Source of the DNA: Prauserella halophila
GTDB taxonomy: Bacteria > Actinomycetota > Actinomycetes > Mycobacteriales > Pseudonocardiaceae
Assembly (NCBI RefSeq): GCF_024171895.1
Contig: NZ_JAMTCQ010000009.1
Coordinates: 99,318-163,317 of the forward strand
Length of the DNA stretch: 64,000 bases
Direction of reading: 5' to 3'
Positions 37,297-45,470 of this stretch are shown here, in pieces. Made by a program: the position numbers and the translations under genes. Each line of letters starts with the position of its first letter. The stretch's first letter is position 1. Under the pieces are notes generated by a model, which saw only the letters and a list, made by a program, of their open reading frames with translations, made no database searches and was not told the origin of the DNA.

Positions 37297-38451
37297 CTAC
37301 TTGGCCGTTATGCCGGCGAGTATGAGATTGGCACCACCGGCGACGTCGTGAACTGCTTTGTCCTCACCGCTGGCAACCTTGTCGACAGCCGGCGCTTGAA
37401 CTAATGTGGTGGCAGAACTTTCGAATACCTTGGCGGTTGTGGTTGCAGCTTCGTCAGTCAATCCTGGAATCTTTGATGTAATTTTAGTCACAATTTCGCT
37501 GGCTTCGTACATTTCCGAGGCTGCTCCGGTACTAAATTTGGCCATCTTCCCACTTAATGAAGCTGCTTCGCCAACGGTATCTAGGCCGGCCTTTGCAGCT
37601 TTGACCCCTGGAACTAGGCCTATCGCATCGCCTGCTAGGCTGATCCAAGCGTTGGGGTCGTCGAAGTTTCCCTTGACTGCCATATCTGCTGCGTGAGCGC
37701 CAAGAGCGATCGCACCAGAGACCAGCGCAACTGGCGCTGCGATTGCGTTGATGCCGGGAATGAAGGACAGGACACCGGCGATAGCGGAGACAATGCCGGC
37801 GATATCACCGATCGTGCTGAGAGCCCCTTCGAAGAACTCGCCGATTCCTTCCCAGAAGCCTTCGTCGGGTGCGCGGTCACCGGCCTCACGGAGTTTCTTC
37901 GCGCACTCCCGTGACGCGTCCTCCCAGCTGTTCTTGAGCTGTTCGGCGTTCCGTCTGAGCTCTTCCACGGTGGCGGCGGCCGAAGCGGCTGCCTTGTTGG
38001 CGCGCGTGGCGGCCTCCGCCGCGCCCTGGTCTGCAGGTGCGTCGGAGAACTGACTGGCGGCCTGGACCTGGGCCTGGTTCGCGTGCTGCGCTGCTGCCAG
38101 TGCCTGTTGCTCCTTGTCGAGCGCTTCGCGCAGGTTTTCTTCGATACGTGAGGCGTGCTGCTTGAGGTCGGTGAGCCGGTCTGACCAGGCTTTCAGGGCC
38201 TTGCCCGCGTGGTTCATGGCCCAGTCGGCGTCATCCAGGTAGCCGGGTAGATCCTCGATGTTCTCGGCAAACTTCTGCGATGCCCCACCGGTCCAAATGT
38301 CCTGGTTCGCCTTGATCGAGTTCAGCGCTTCGCGCGCCTCTCTTGCGTAGTCGGACGTGGACTTGAGTTCGCTGGCGAGGTTCTCGAGTGTTGCTACGTT
38401 GCCCCGCGCCGGGTCGTAGCCGATGCTGGGATACGGTTCAGCGCTCATCAT
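37297..38451 (-). CDS. Putative type VII secretion effector, LXG/WXG-like
   Basis: The first 180 residues of this 384-residue protein are a long helical hairpin with a WTG turn (53-55), matching the WXG pattern. Heptad-like Ala/Gln/Glu coils follow (100-180). Next comes a hydrophobic Gly/Ala/Ile-rich stretch (about 213-265, IGDIAGIVSAIAGVLSFIPG) that could insert into a membrane. The C-terminus has no recognisable enzyme motif. This layout resembles putative T7SS-secreted proteins of actinomycetes. It is translationally coupled to the small partner gene upstream. Activity might be membrane insertion rather than catalysis (inference). Confidence 0.75.
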   Translation of the reverse strand: MMSAEPYPSIGYDPARGNVATLENLASELKSTSDYAREAREALNSIKANQDIWTGGASQKFAENIEDLPGYLDDADWAMNHAGKALKAWSDRLTDLKQHASRIEENLREALDKEQQALAAAQHANQAQVQAASQFSDAPADQGAAEAATRANKAAASAAATVEELRRNAEQLKNSWEDASRECAKKLREAGDRAPDEGFWEGIGEFFEGALSTIGDIAGIVSAIAGVLSFIPGINAIAAPVALVSGAIALGAHAADMAVKGNFDDPNAWISLAGDAIGLVPGVKAAKAGLDTVGEAASLSGKMAKFSTGAASEMYEASEIVTKITSKIPGLTDEAATTTAKVFESSATTLVQAPAVDKVASGEDKAVHDVAGGANLILAGITAK

Positions 38452-38771
38452 GCCCCCTTGTTTCCGGACTGCTCGACGCCATCGCGCATCTTCGCCAGCG
38501 CGTCGCGGATCCCTTCCTCAGCTTCTCGGTAGCCTTTGGTCGCGTTGTCCAGGCCCTCGCCGATGCCATCGATGGCGTCTTCGATCTCTTCGAGTCCCTC
38601 TTTCCACTCGTCGCGGAAGTCTGCGCAGGCCTCGTCGAGTTCTTCCGATCCGATCGAATCCGGTGCGAGGTCGGCGAGGCGCTTGGTTGCCCCCTCGACG
38701 TTCTCCTTGCACCTGGTCAGATTCTTGCTGAGTGCCTCAAGGCCGCCGACGTCGACCGTGAAATCTGGCAT
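38448..38771 (-). CDS. WXG100/EspC-like small partner protein
   Basis: This 107-residue acidic, all-helical protein begins MPDFTVDVGGLEALSKNL and has a central FRDEWKEGLEEIEDA region. Its size, helix content and position just before a WXG-type effector gene fit the ESX/WXG100 partner role. A classic WXG tripeptide is absent. GGGGAGAG precedes the ATG at 38771. The stop overlaps the effector start by four bases, which fits equal expression of two interacting partners. It is the first gene of the five-gene operon. Confidence 0.75.
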   Translation of the reverse strand: MPDFTVDVGGLEALSKNLTRCKENVEGATKRLADLAPDSIGSEELDEACADFRDEWKEGLEEIEDAIDGIGEGLDNATKGYREAEEGIRDALAKMRDGVEQSGNKGA

Positions 38772-38966
38772 TGCTCTCCCCTCGCCCCTCAGCGTGCACC
38801 TAGTGTGAGCGGACGATAATAGGCGTCGGTCGAGGTGGATGCGGATGCTGGCGGGATCCAGCCACTTGAGAGGTGAGACACAGGACGGCTTACTGCAAAC
38901 CCGAATATCCGGGCACATGGGGACATCCGCGCGGACCGTGCATTCTCGGCGATGCCGCTTGGGTCG
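38772..38966 (-). promoter_or_regulatory. Promoter region of the WXG-type operon
   Basis: This 195-base spacer separates the broken peptidase gene and the operon. TAGTGTGAG at 38801-38809 and ATAAT on the minus strand near 38815 are AT-richer patches. No operator was recognised. Confidence 0.35.
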
Positions 38967-40433
38967 TCAGTTCGACAGCGTTCCCGGATACAGGTGCTGC
39001 TCGCCGGGACGTCCACTGTGGTGGAACCAGGCGGCGAAGAAGGCGTCGAGCTTCTGCCCGGAGGTGCGCTCGGCGAACCGTTCGAACTCCGGCCACGACG
39101 CGTTTCCCTCGGCGTGCCGGCGGGGCCACTGGCGCAGCACCGTCCAAAATGTCTCCTCGCCGAGCTGTCGGCGCAGCGCGTGCATCGCCAGGATTCCCTT
39201 GTCGTACACGCCGGTGAACTCGTTGCCGGCACCCATGTCGTAGAGCTGTGGCGCCCAGAACCCTTCGGTGGCCGAGCCGACCGCCCCGCGATACCTGGCG
39301 TCCAGATCGACGTTTTTCTTACCTTCGTCCCACAGCCACTGCGCATAGCTGGCGAAGCATTCGTTGAGGCAGATGTCCGCCCACGACGACACGGACACCT
39401 CGTTGCCGTACCACTGGTGCGCCAGCTCGTGGACGATCGTCGCGAATCGGGCGTTGGCGTCGTACGTGGGCCTGCCCTGCGTCTCCAGTGCGTACCCGGT
39501 TTCCGCACCGAGGTAGATGCCGCCCGTGGTGGTTGCGGGGTGATCACCGAACCGCGATTCGAGGAACCGCACCACCTCTCCGGTGCGACGCGCCCCCGGC
39601 CGCAGGTCCTCCGAGCCCGGCGCGAAGGCGTTCAGCACCGGGGTTCCGTCGTCGAGTTCACGGCGGGTGACGTCGAACCGGTCGACCGCCACGGTCGTCA
39701 GATACCCGGCCACGGGCTCGGGTTCGACCCACCGCGACGTCGTCCAGCCGTCACGGGTGGCCGACCGCACCTCGCGGCCGATGGACACCGCCGTCCAGCC
39801 CTGCGGGACACGTGCCGTCAGCCGGAACGTCGCCTTGTCGCGCGGATGGTCGTTGGACGGATACCAGAACGACGCCGACGGCGGCTCGCCCATCACGAAC
39901 GCGCCGCCGGACGGGGTGCGGTGCCAGCCGTTGTTGCCGAGGCCACTGGTCGTCCGTCCCGGCGTGCCGCGGTACTGCACCCGCACCCGGAACCGTTGGT
40001 TTTCCGCCTTCGCCCGCGCAGGCGTGATCACCAGCTCGTGCGCGCCCTCGCGGTCGAACCGGGCGCGGGCGCCGTCGACGTGCACCGAATCGATCGTCAT
40101 CCCGCGCAGATCCAGGTTGAACCGACTGAGCGGTTTCGTCGCGCGAGCCGTCATCGTGGAATCGCCGTGGAGCACCCCGGAGCCGGGGTCGTAGCGCACC
40201 GACACGTCGTAGTCCTGCGCGTACTACCCGCCGTCGCCCGCCGCCGGGTAGTACGGATCGCCGATCCCGGTTGCGCCCGGCTCGGGAGGTTGTTGCTGCA
40301 GCGCAGCGGGGATGTGACTCGTCGGAGCGGCGGGTGGGTACTGCGATGTGGTGGTCCGCGGCCCGTCCCCACCCGAGGTGCGCGCCGTTAGGGTGCACAC
40401 GAGAGCGAGCACGCAGGGTCCGGCCCGGCGAAT
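38967..40433 (-). pseudogene. M1-family metallopeptidase (lipoprotein type) split by in-frame TAG
   Basis: The catalytic part (GTG at 40205 to 38967, 412 residues) is an M1 aminopeptidase-like protein with the full zinc motif HELAH-x18-E (VHELAHQWYGN ... NECFASY). The same frame continues upstream to about 40433, encoding a basic, hydrophobic signal-like segment and a Pro/Gln/Thr linker. A single TAG at 40224-40226 interrupts it. The lipobox appears damaged too: LTA is followed by Arg (CGC, 40380-40382) where cysteine (TGC) would be expected. Without the leader, the catalytic domain would stay in the cytoplasm. The upstream start is uncertain (ATT 40433 or GTG 40412). Confidence 0.75.
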
Positions 40434-40452
40434 GGCGGTAGGGAGAGCGTAG

Positions 40453-41214
40453 ATGCGGTTGGGCGATGGCGCCGTGCGGTTCGGCGGCGCGGGGCAGCCG
40501 ATCGTGCTGCTGCACGGTCTGATGGGCAGGGCGACGACGTGGTGGCGGGTCGCGCAGTGGCTCACGTCCTACGGTGACGTCGTCGGACTCGACGCACGCG
40601 GTCACGGTCGCAGCCCCCGGCCGCTGCCTGCCGCCACCGAGGATTTCGCCGCCGACGCCGCCGAGTTCGTCGAACATCTCGACGCGGGGCCGGCCGTCGT
40701 GATCGGACACTCGATGGGCGGTCTGCACGCCCTCGCGCTCGCGGCGACCCGCCCGGAGCTGGTGCGAGCGGTCGTGGTCGAGGACTTCGCCCCGGACTTG
40801 CGCGGGCGCACCGTCGACACCTGGCGCGGTCATTTCGAGTCCTGGCCCGTCCCGTTCGCCTCCCTCTCCCACGTTCGCGAGTTCTTCGGTTCTGCCGGCG
40901 AGTACTTTGTGGAGTGTTTCGAGGAACACTCCGACGGCTACCGGCTCATCGCCGATCTGGACGACCTGTACGCGATCGCCGCCGAGTGGGGAAATCGCGA
41001 CTACTGGTCCTATGTGGACAAGTTGGACCGCCCGTTACTCGTCGTCGAGGCGGGCGACACCGTGATGCCCGCGGGTCAGCAGGCGGAGCTGGCCGAACGT
41101 GCCGGCGGTCGGCACGTCGTCGTCGACGGTGCGGGACACGTGGTGCACGACACCGCCCCGGACGAGTACCGCGGCGCCGTCGAGGCGTTCCTGTCCGACG
41201 TGCTGGACCGCTGA
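40453..41214 (+). CDS. Alpha/beta hydrolase
   Basis: This 253-residue protein has the alpha/beta-hydrolase oxyanion motif LLHGLMG (19-25), the nucleophile elbow GHSMGG (serine near residue 95), and a late DGAGH holding the catalytic histidine. No export signal is present. The substrate cannot be predicted; Rv3591c is the positional equivalent. It diverges from the broken M1 peptidase gene. ATG at 40453 follows GGGAGA. Its stop is 11 bases before a 21-bp repeat array. Confidence 0.88.
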   Translation: MRLGDGAVRFGGAGQPIVLLHGLMGRATTWWRVAQWLTSYGDVVGLDARGHGRSPRPLPAATEDFAADAAEFVEHLDAGPAVVIGHSMGGLHALALAATRPELVRAVVVEDFAPDLRGRTVDTWRGHFESWPVPFASLSHVREFFGSAGEYFVECFEEHSDGYRLIADLDDLYAIAAEWGNRDYWSYVDKLDRPLLVVEAGDTVMPAGQQAELAERAGGRHVVVDGAGHVVHDTAPDEYRGAVEAFLSDVLDR

Positions 41215-41225
41215 CCGCGGCGGGC

Positions 41226-41330
41226 GGCCTCCGGAACCCGCAACACGGCCTCCGGAACCCGCAACACGGCCTCCGGAACCCGCAACACGGGCCCCGGAAT
41301 CCGCAACACGGCCCCCGGAATCCGCAACAC
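41226..41330. repeat. 21-bp tandem array, five units (convergent spacer)
   Basis: Five consecutive 21-bp units with the core CCGGAACCCGCAACAC (units 1-3) or CCGGAATCCGCAACAC (units 4-5) fill nearly the whole 122-base space between the stops of the hydrolase and amidase genes. Confidence 0.95.
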
Positions 41331-41336
41331 GGCGGG

Positions 41337-42326
41337 TTACTGTGCCAGGCGGGTTCGCAGTTCCTCCCGCTCGGCGCCCGTCGCGGCGAGTAGTGGCCAC
41401 ACGTCGGCGCCGAGGTGGCCACTCTCGTCGGCGCTCCGGTGCAGCGACGCGCCGCAGGTCAGCTGCTGGACTCCGTTGGCGCGCTTGAACTTCGCCACCT
41501 CGCCGGCCATCGCGGCGGTGAACACGCCGTCGGTCGCCACGTTCGCCCCGCGGTCCCGCAGCAGCGTCTGGGCCGTCCGTACCCGCGGGCCGGCGTCACC
41601 CGGCATCAGCAGTGGCCAGGAATCGGGCTGCTCGGCCCGGGTTCCGAGCCGAGCAGCCACCGCCCGGCGCAGTTCCGGCAACCGTCCGTAAAGGATCTCG
41701 CCGGGGCACTGGGTGGAGTTGAAGTCGCGATGCCCCATGATCAGGTCCGTGGTGACTCCGTACTGCGAAGCCAGCCACGCGACGAGGTGCACGAGTGAAT
41801 CCCACAGCGCCTGCGTGACGTCGGCATCGACGTAGATGCCCTCGTTCTCGATGCCGATGCAGGTCGAGTTGTTGTCACCCACGTGCGCACCTTGCACGTG
41901 CCGGGTGCCGCCCTGCACGGCCTGGAGCGAATGGTGCCTGCCCTCGGTGGCGTGACCGCCGCGGCTGTTGGTGAACTGCTGGCCCGAGTCTCCCCAGCCG
42001 TTGTCGATGTGCAGCTGCTGGATGTCACGCGAGACCTGGAACGCGTGCTCGATCGAGTAGTCCTCACTGTTCGCGCCCGCGGTGTGGTGGACGACGATGT
42101 ACGTCGGCGGGTGGTCGAGGATGATCGGGTCCTGCGTCGGCGTCTGCGCGCCCCAGTCGACCGTGGTGTAGATCAGTGGCTGGCCGACCTGCCGGGGCAC
42201 GCTCGACGGGACAGCGGGCGAGGCGCTCGCCCGTGCGGCGGCGAACGTGGTGAGGGCGCTCGCGGCGGTGACGGCGAGGCCGCCCTTGAAGAGCGTGCGA
42301 CGGTGGAATTCGGGCCGGTCGGGCAT
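41337..42326 (-). CDS. Tat-exported N-acetylmuramoyl-L-alanine amidase (PGRP domain)
   Basis: This 329-residue protein begins with a twin-arginine signal (HRRTLFKGGLAVTAASA, about 8-25, cleaved near ASASPA). The PGRP/amidase_2 domain (about 50-215) has zinc ligands in VVHHTAG and in GHRDFNSTQCPGE. A C-terminal peptidoglycan-binding repeat (about 235-290, PGDAGPRVRTAQTLLRDRG) follows. It would cut the amide bond between MurNAc and the stem peptide outside the membrane. Rv3594 is the likely counterpart. ATG at 42326 was chosen for the intact Tat signal; GGGAG lies upstream. Confidence 0.92.
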   Translation of the reverse strand: MPDRPEFHRRTLFKGGLAVTAASALTTFAAARASASPAVPSSVPRQVGQPLIYTTVDWGAQTPTQDPIILDHPPTYIVVHHTAGANSEDYSIEHAFQVSRDIQQLHIDNGWGDSGQQFTNSRGGHATEGRHHSLQAVQGGTRHVQGAHVGDNNSTCIGIENEGIYVDADVTQALWDSLVHLVAWLASQYGVTTDLIMGHRDFNSTQCPGEILYGRLPELRRAVAARLGTRAEQPDSWPLLMPGDAGPRVRTAQTLLRDRGANVATDGVFTAAMAGEVAKFKRANGVQQLTCGASLHRSADESGHLGADVWPLLAATGAEREELRTRLAQ

Positions 42327-42585
42327 ATCGTTCGAGCTCCCTCCACTGGCGTGGCTGCGTAGGGATATCGCTGCGGGGATATCGCCGTGTGGGGACATCG
42401 GAGCACGAAACAGGGTCCGCTGCGAATAATGACCGACGAAGTGCGGCCCACCGTCGTGAAAACTTTTCAACCGCAGTCGGTGTCGTGACCTGCGTGAACC
42501 CTGCCGATAGTGGGCAGGGCACGCCATTCGCCGTCAGCCGAACGGGTTATCGACGTGGGTGAGCCGCCGCGACCGCCGCGGCCGA
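42327..42585. other. Spacer between mutY and the amidase gene
   Basis: This stretch holds the amidase promoter. CTGCGGGGATATCGCCGTGTGGGGACATC near 42371-42399 has short direct repeats (GGGATATCG at about 42361 and 42376). No gene was supported. Confidence 0.35.
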
Positions 42586-43473
42586 TCAGTGTTCGCCGGG
42601 CAGCGCGAACCTGCCGTCGGGCGTCTGCTCGACGAGCCCGTCGGTGAGCAGCGAGTCGAGACAGCGGTCGCGCTGGCCCGCGCGGTCCCACACCACGTCG
42701 AGCCGCGTCTTGGGCACCGGTTCGTCGGTCCCGCGCAGCACGTCGAGCAGTAGGCCGCGCACCTGGCGGTCCGTCCCGGCGAACTTCTGCACCGGTTTGG
42801 CGGGACCGTCGTAGGCGGGTTTGCCCGCGCGGACCCAGGCGCAGTCGTCGAACACCGGGCAGTCCGCGCACTGCGGCGAGCGCGCCGTGCACACGAGCGC
42901 ACCCAGCTCCATCAGTGCCGCCGACAGGGTCGCCGCGCGGCGCTCGCCGGCAGGCAGGAGCGCTTCGACGTCGGCCATGTCCTTCGTGTTCGACGCCGGG
43001 CCGGCATCGCCTGCGCCGTGTACCGCCCGTGCGACGACCCGCCGGACGTTCGTGTCCACGACGGGTGTGCGCTTGCCGTAGGCGAACGCCGCGACCGCGC
43101 GCGCCGTGTACGCCCCGATACCCGGCAGTGCGAGCAACGTGTCGACGTCGTCGGGCACGACGTCGCCGTGTTCGCGGGCGATCACGTCCGCTGCCGTGTG
43201 CAGCCGCAGCGCCCGCCGCGGATAACCCAGCTTGCCCCAGGCACGCAGCACTTCGGCCTGCGTGGCGGCCGCCAGCGAGGACGGCTTGGGCCAGCGTTGC
43301 AGCCACTCGTGCCAGATCGGCTCCACCCGGGCCACGGGCGTCTGCTGCAGCATGATCTCGCTGATCAGCACGCCCCAGCCGTCGCAGTCGGGCCTGCGCC
43401 AGGGCAGGTCGCGAGCGGTCTCGGAGTACCAGTCGGCCAGCGTTTCGGCGGCGATATCGGCGGTCAGCACCAC
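42586..43473 (-). CDS. mutY: A/G-specific adenine glycosylase MutY
   Basis: MutY removes adenine mispaired with 8-oxoguanine. The catalytic glutamate (ISEIMLQQTPVARV), helix-hairpin-helix LPGIGAYTARAV, catalytic aspartate (VVDTNVRR) and [4Fe-4S] cluster C-x6-C-x2-C-x5-C (CTARSPQCADCPVFDDC) are all present. At 295 residues it has only a short C-terminal part in place of the full MutT-like 8-oxoG recognition domain, as in other actinobacteria. It starts with GTG behind a leaderless-type -10. Rv3589 is the positional match. Confidence 0.96.
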   Translation of the reverse strand: MVLTADIAAETLADWYSETARDLPWRRPDCDGWGVLISEIMLQQTPVARVEPIWHEWLQRWPKPSSLAAATQAEVLRAWGKLGYPRRALRLHTAADVIAREHGDVVPDDVDTLLALPGIGAYTARAVAAFAYGKRTPVVDTNVRRVVARAVHGAGDAGPASNTKDMADVEALLPAGERRAATLSAALMELGALVCTARSPQCADCPVFDDCAWVRAGKPAYDGPAKPVQKFAGTDRQVRGLLLDVLRGTDEPVPKTRLDVVWDRAGQRDRCLDSLLTDGLVEQTPDGRFALPGEH

Positions 43474-43479
43474 GCGGGC

Positions 43480-43485
43480 ATTAAA
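43480..43485 (-). promoter_or_regulatory. -10 element (TTTAAT), leaderless type
   Basis: On the minus strand TTTAAT ends 6 bases before the mutY GTG at 43473. Confidence 0.6.
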
Positions 43486-43512
43486 ACACCGACCCTGCGG
43501 CGGCCGAACAGG

Positions 43513-44013
43513 TCACTCCACCTCGGACAACCGGCCCGTGTGCACGTCGTAGACGAAGCCGCGTACGAGGTCGCGATGCGGCAGGAACGGGCTCTGCTTC
43601 GCCCGCTGGACCGACGTGCGCACGCTCGCCTCCACCTCGCGGAACGCCTCGACGGCCCACGTCGGGCGCAGCCCCGTGTCGGCTTCGAGCTCGTCCTTGT
43701 AGCCGTCGTCGGTCACGGAGCTCAGCCCGCACTCGGTGTGCTGAATGATCATGATCTCGCGGGTGCCCAGCTTTCGCTGGCTCAGCGAGAGCGACCTGAT
43801 GGTGTCGTCGGTGACGACCCCGCCCGCGTTGCGCAGGATGTGCGATTCGCCCTCGATGAGGCCGAGTAGCTGGAACACCCGGATGCGGGCGTCCATGCAC
43901 GTCAGGATCGCGACGTGCTGAGAAGGGCGGGGCGACGAACGGTCGCCGGTGACGACGTCGCCGAGTTCGGCGTTGCGCTGGAGAAGCAGGTCGATCGCGG
44001 TCATGACGCTCAT
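43513..44013 (-). CDS. Beta-class carbonic anhydrase
   Basis: This 166-residue enzyme interconverts CO2 and bicarbonate. Zinc ligands Cys39, His92 and Cys95 (CMDAR and HTEC) and the Asp41/Arg43 dyad are intact. Length and sequence resemble the short Rv1284 type rather than the longer Rv3588c protein that occupies this place in M. tuberculosis. The ATG at 44013 gives a normal N-terminus; M4 is an alternative. The LacI gene ends 61 bases upstream on the same strand, so they may be co-transcribed. Confidence 0.93.
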   Translation of the reverse strand: MSVMTAIDLLLQRNAELGDVVTGDRSSPRPSQHVAILTCMDARIRVFQLLGLIEGESHILRNAGGVVTDDTIRSLSLSQRKLGTREIMIIQHTECGLSSVTDDGYKDELEADTGLRPTWAVEAFREVEASVRTSVQRAKQSPFLPHRDLVRGFVYDVHTGRLSEVE

Positions 44014-44074
44014 ATGACCCGGCTTCCGTCGCCGACACAAGTCGGGTTGGCGTTCGTCACTCCGCTCGTGTGGC

Positions 44075-45175
44075 TCAGGGCCCGAACCAGTGCTGCTCGG
44101 CGGTCCGGGGCGGGCCGGACGTGGTGCCCACGCGCAGCTCGGTCGGCAGGGTGATGACCTTCGACGCCACACGGTCGCCCGCTCCGAGCAGCAGCTGGCC
44201 CGCGGCCTTGCCCTTCTCCAGCACCGGTTGGTGCACGGTCGTCAGACCCGCGCGCGTCGCCTCACCGATGCCGTCGAAGCCGGTGATCGTCAGGTCGGCG
44301 GGAACGCGCAGGCCACGGCGGCCCGCCTCGGCCAGTGCGCCGAGCGCGAGGATGTCGGAGGTGCAGATCAGCGCCGTCACCCGCGGATGCTTGTCCAGCA
44401 GCTGCCGCGCGGCCGACGCGCCGTCGTCGACGTGGTGGTCGAACCGCTCGACCACGGGCACCGAGTCCCACGGCACCCCCGCCGCCTCGAACGTCCGCTG
44501 CAACGCCGCGAGCCGGGCGCGCTGCACGTGATAGTGCGCGTCCTGCTGGCGATACTGGGATGCGAAGTCGTCGTTGCGGTCGCTCGACAGGCGCATGCAC
44601 AGCACGCCGACCTGCCGGTGACCGAGGCCGACGACGTGGTTGGCGAGGTCGACGGTGGCGGCCTCGTCGTCGGGGCCGACGCGGTCCAGGCCGTCGAGCT
44701 GCGGCTGGTCGACGATCACGGTCGGCACCGGCCGCTGCAGCGCGGCCTCCAGGTGCGGATCGTCGTCGGGTACGGAGTAGACGACGAAGCCGTCGACGCC
44801 GGCGCGGTGCACGGCGGCGACGTCCTCGTTACCGGGCCCGCCGGGTACGAGGGTGAGGCCGACGCCCGCGTCTTCGCACGCGAGCGCGAGGCCCTCGAGC
44901 ACGCCACCTGCCGCGGGGTCGCGGAAGGCGTACGACAGGTTCTCGGTGAGCAGCAGGCCGACGGCGCCCGCCCTGCGCGTGCGCAGTGAGCGCGCGACCG
45001 GGTCGGGACCTGCGTAGCCGAGGCGTTTCGCGGTCTCTAGGACGCGTTTGCGCAACTCCGGTGACAGCTGGTCCGGCCGGTTGTACGCGTTGGACACGGT
45101 CGTACGCGAGACGCCCAGTTCGGCGGCGAGGGAGGCCAGCGTGGCCTGCCGCCTCGATCGCATCGGCCGGTTCAT
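44075..45175 (-). CDS. LacI-family transcriptional regulator
   Basis: The 366-residue protein has an N-terminal LacI helix-turn-helix (about 11-40, TLASLAAELGVSRTTVSNAYN) with the hinge helix RSLRTRRAG. A periplasmic-binding-protein-like effector domain (65-350) follows, reading AVGLLLTENLSYAF onward and ending with ITGFDGIGEA. Effector unknown. No sugar transporter is next to it. Its own promoter contains a perfect 13-bp palindrome over the -10, suggesting autorepression. ATG at 45175 lies 6 bases from that -10. Confidence 0.92.
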   Translation of the reverse strand: MNRPMRSRRQATLASLAAELGVSRTTVSNAYNRPDQLSPELRKRVLETAKRLGYAGPDPVARSLRTRRAGAVGLLLTENLSYAFRDPAAGGVLEGLALACEDAGVGLTLVPGGPGNEDVAAVHRAGVDGFVVYSVPDDDPHLEAALQRPVPTVIVDQPQLDGLDRVGPDDEAATVDLANHVVGLGHRQVGVLCMRLSSDRNDDFASQYRQQDAHYHVQRARLAALQRTFEAAGVPWDSVPVVERFDHHVDDGASAARQLLDKHPRVTALICTSDILALGALAEAGRRGLRVPADLTITGFDGIGEATRAGLTTVHQPVLEKGKAAGQLLLGAGDRVASKVITLPTELRVGTTSGPPRTAEQHWFGP

Positions 45176-45193
45176 GAACAAACCGTAACGGTT
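45170..45193 (-). promoter_or_regulatory. LacI promoter with overlapping palindromes
   Basis: AACCGTAACGGTT (45181-45193) is a perfect odd-centred palindrome covering the minus-strand -10 TACGGT (45182-45187). The start codon itself lies in a second perfect palindrome GTTCATGAAC (45170-45179). Either could be the regulator's operator. Confidence 0.6.
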
Positions 45194-45387
45194 CAGAACA
45201 CGGTGCAGAACCGGAGGCCCGCGTCGATCACATTTGGCGGTCCTTCGCGTGGCGCTGCGGCCCGTGCCGTGGCGCGGATCGCAGCCCGGTTGCGCGTCGT
45301 GACCACGAGCGTCGGGGCCAGTGACGCAGCGTCGAACCGGTGGTCCTTCCGTCGGGGTTTCGTCACCGATTTCAGCGGTCGCCTCGT

Positions 45388-45402
45388 TGGGAACGATTTC
45401 CA
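45388..45402 (+). promoter_or_regulatory. Zur-like box of the zinc transporter operon
   Basis: TGGGAACGATTTCCA matches the actinobacterial Zur box TGAAAATGATTTTCA at 11 of 15 positions and is itself nearly palindromic. It lies 5 bases before a TATACT -10 (45408-45413), ideal for repression when zinc is plentiful. Confidence 0.7.
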
Positions 45403-45470
45403 TTATCTATACTGACCGTGACAAACGGCTATCCCGGATCGGGTCCCGGGTTCAGGCAGGGTGGTGGACG

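Noticed and set aside
40224-40226. TAG as a pyrrolysine or programmed readthrough codon
   Set aside because: No pyl genes or readthrough signals are visible, and the lipobox loss nearby favours gene decay.
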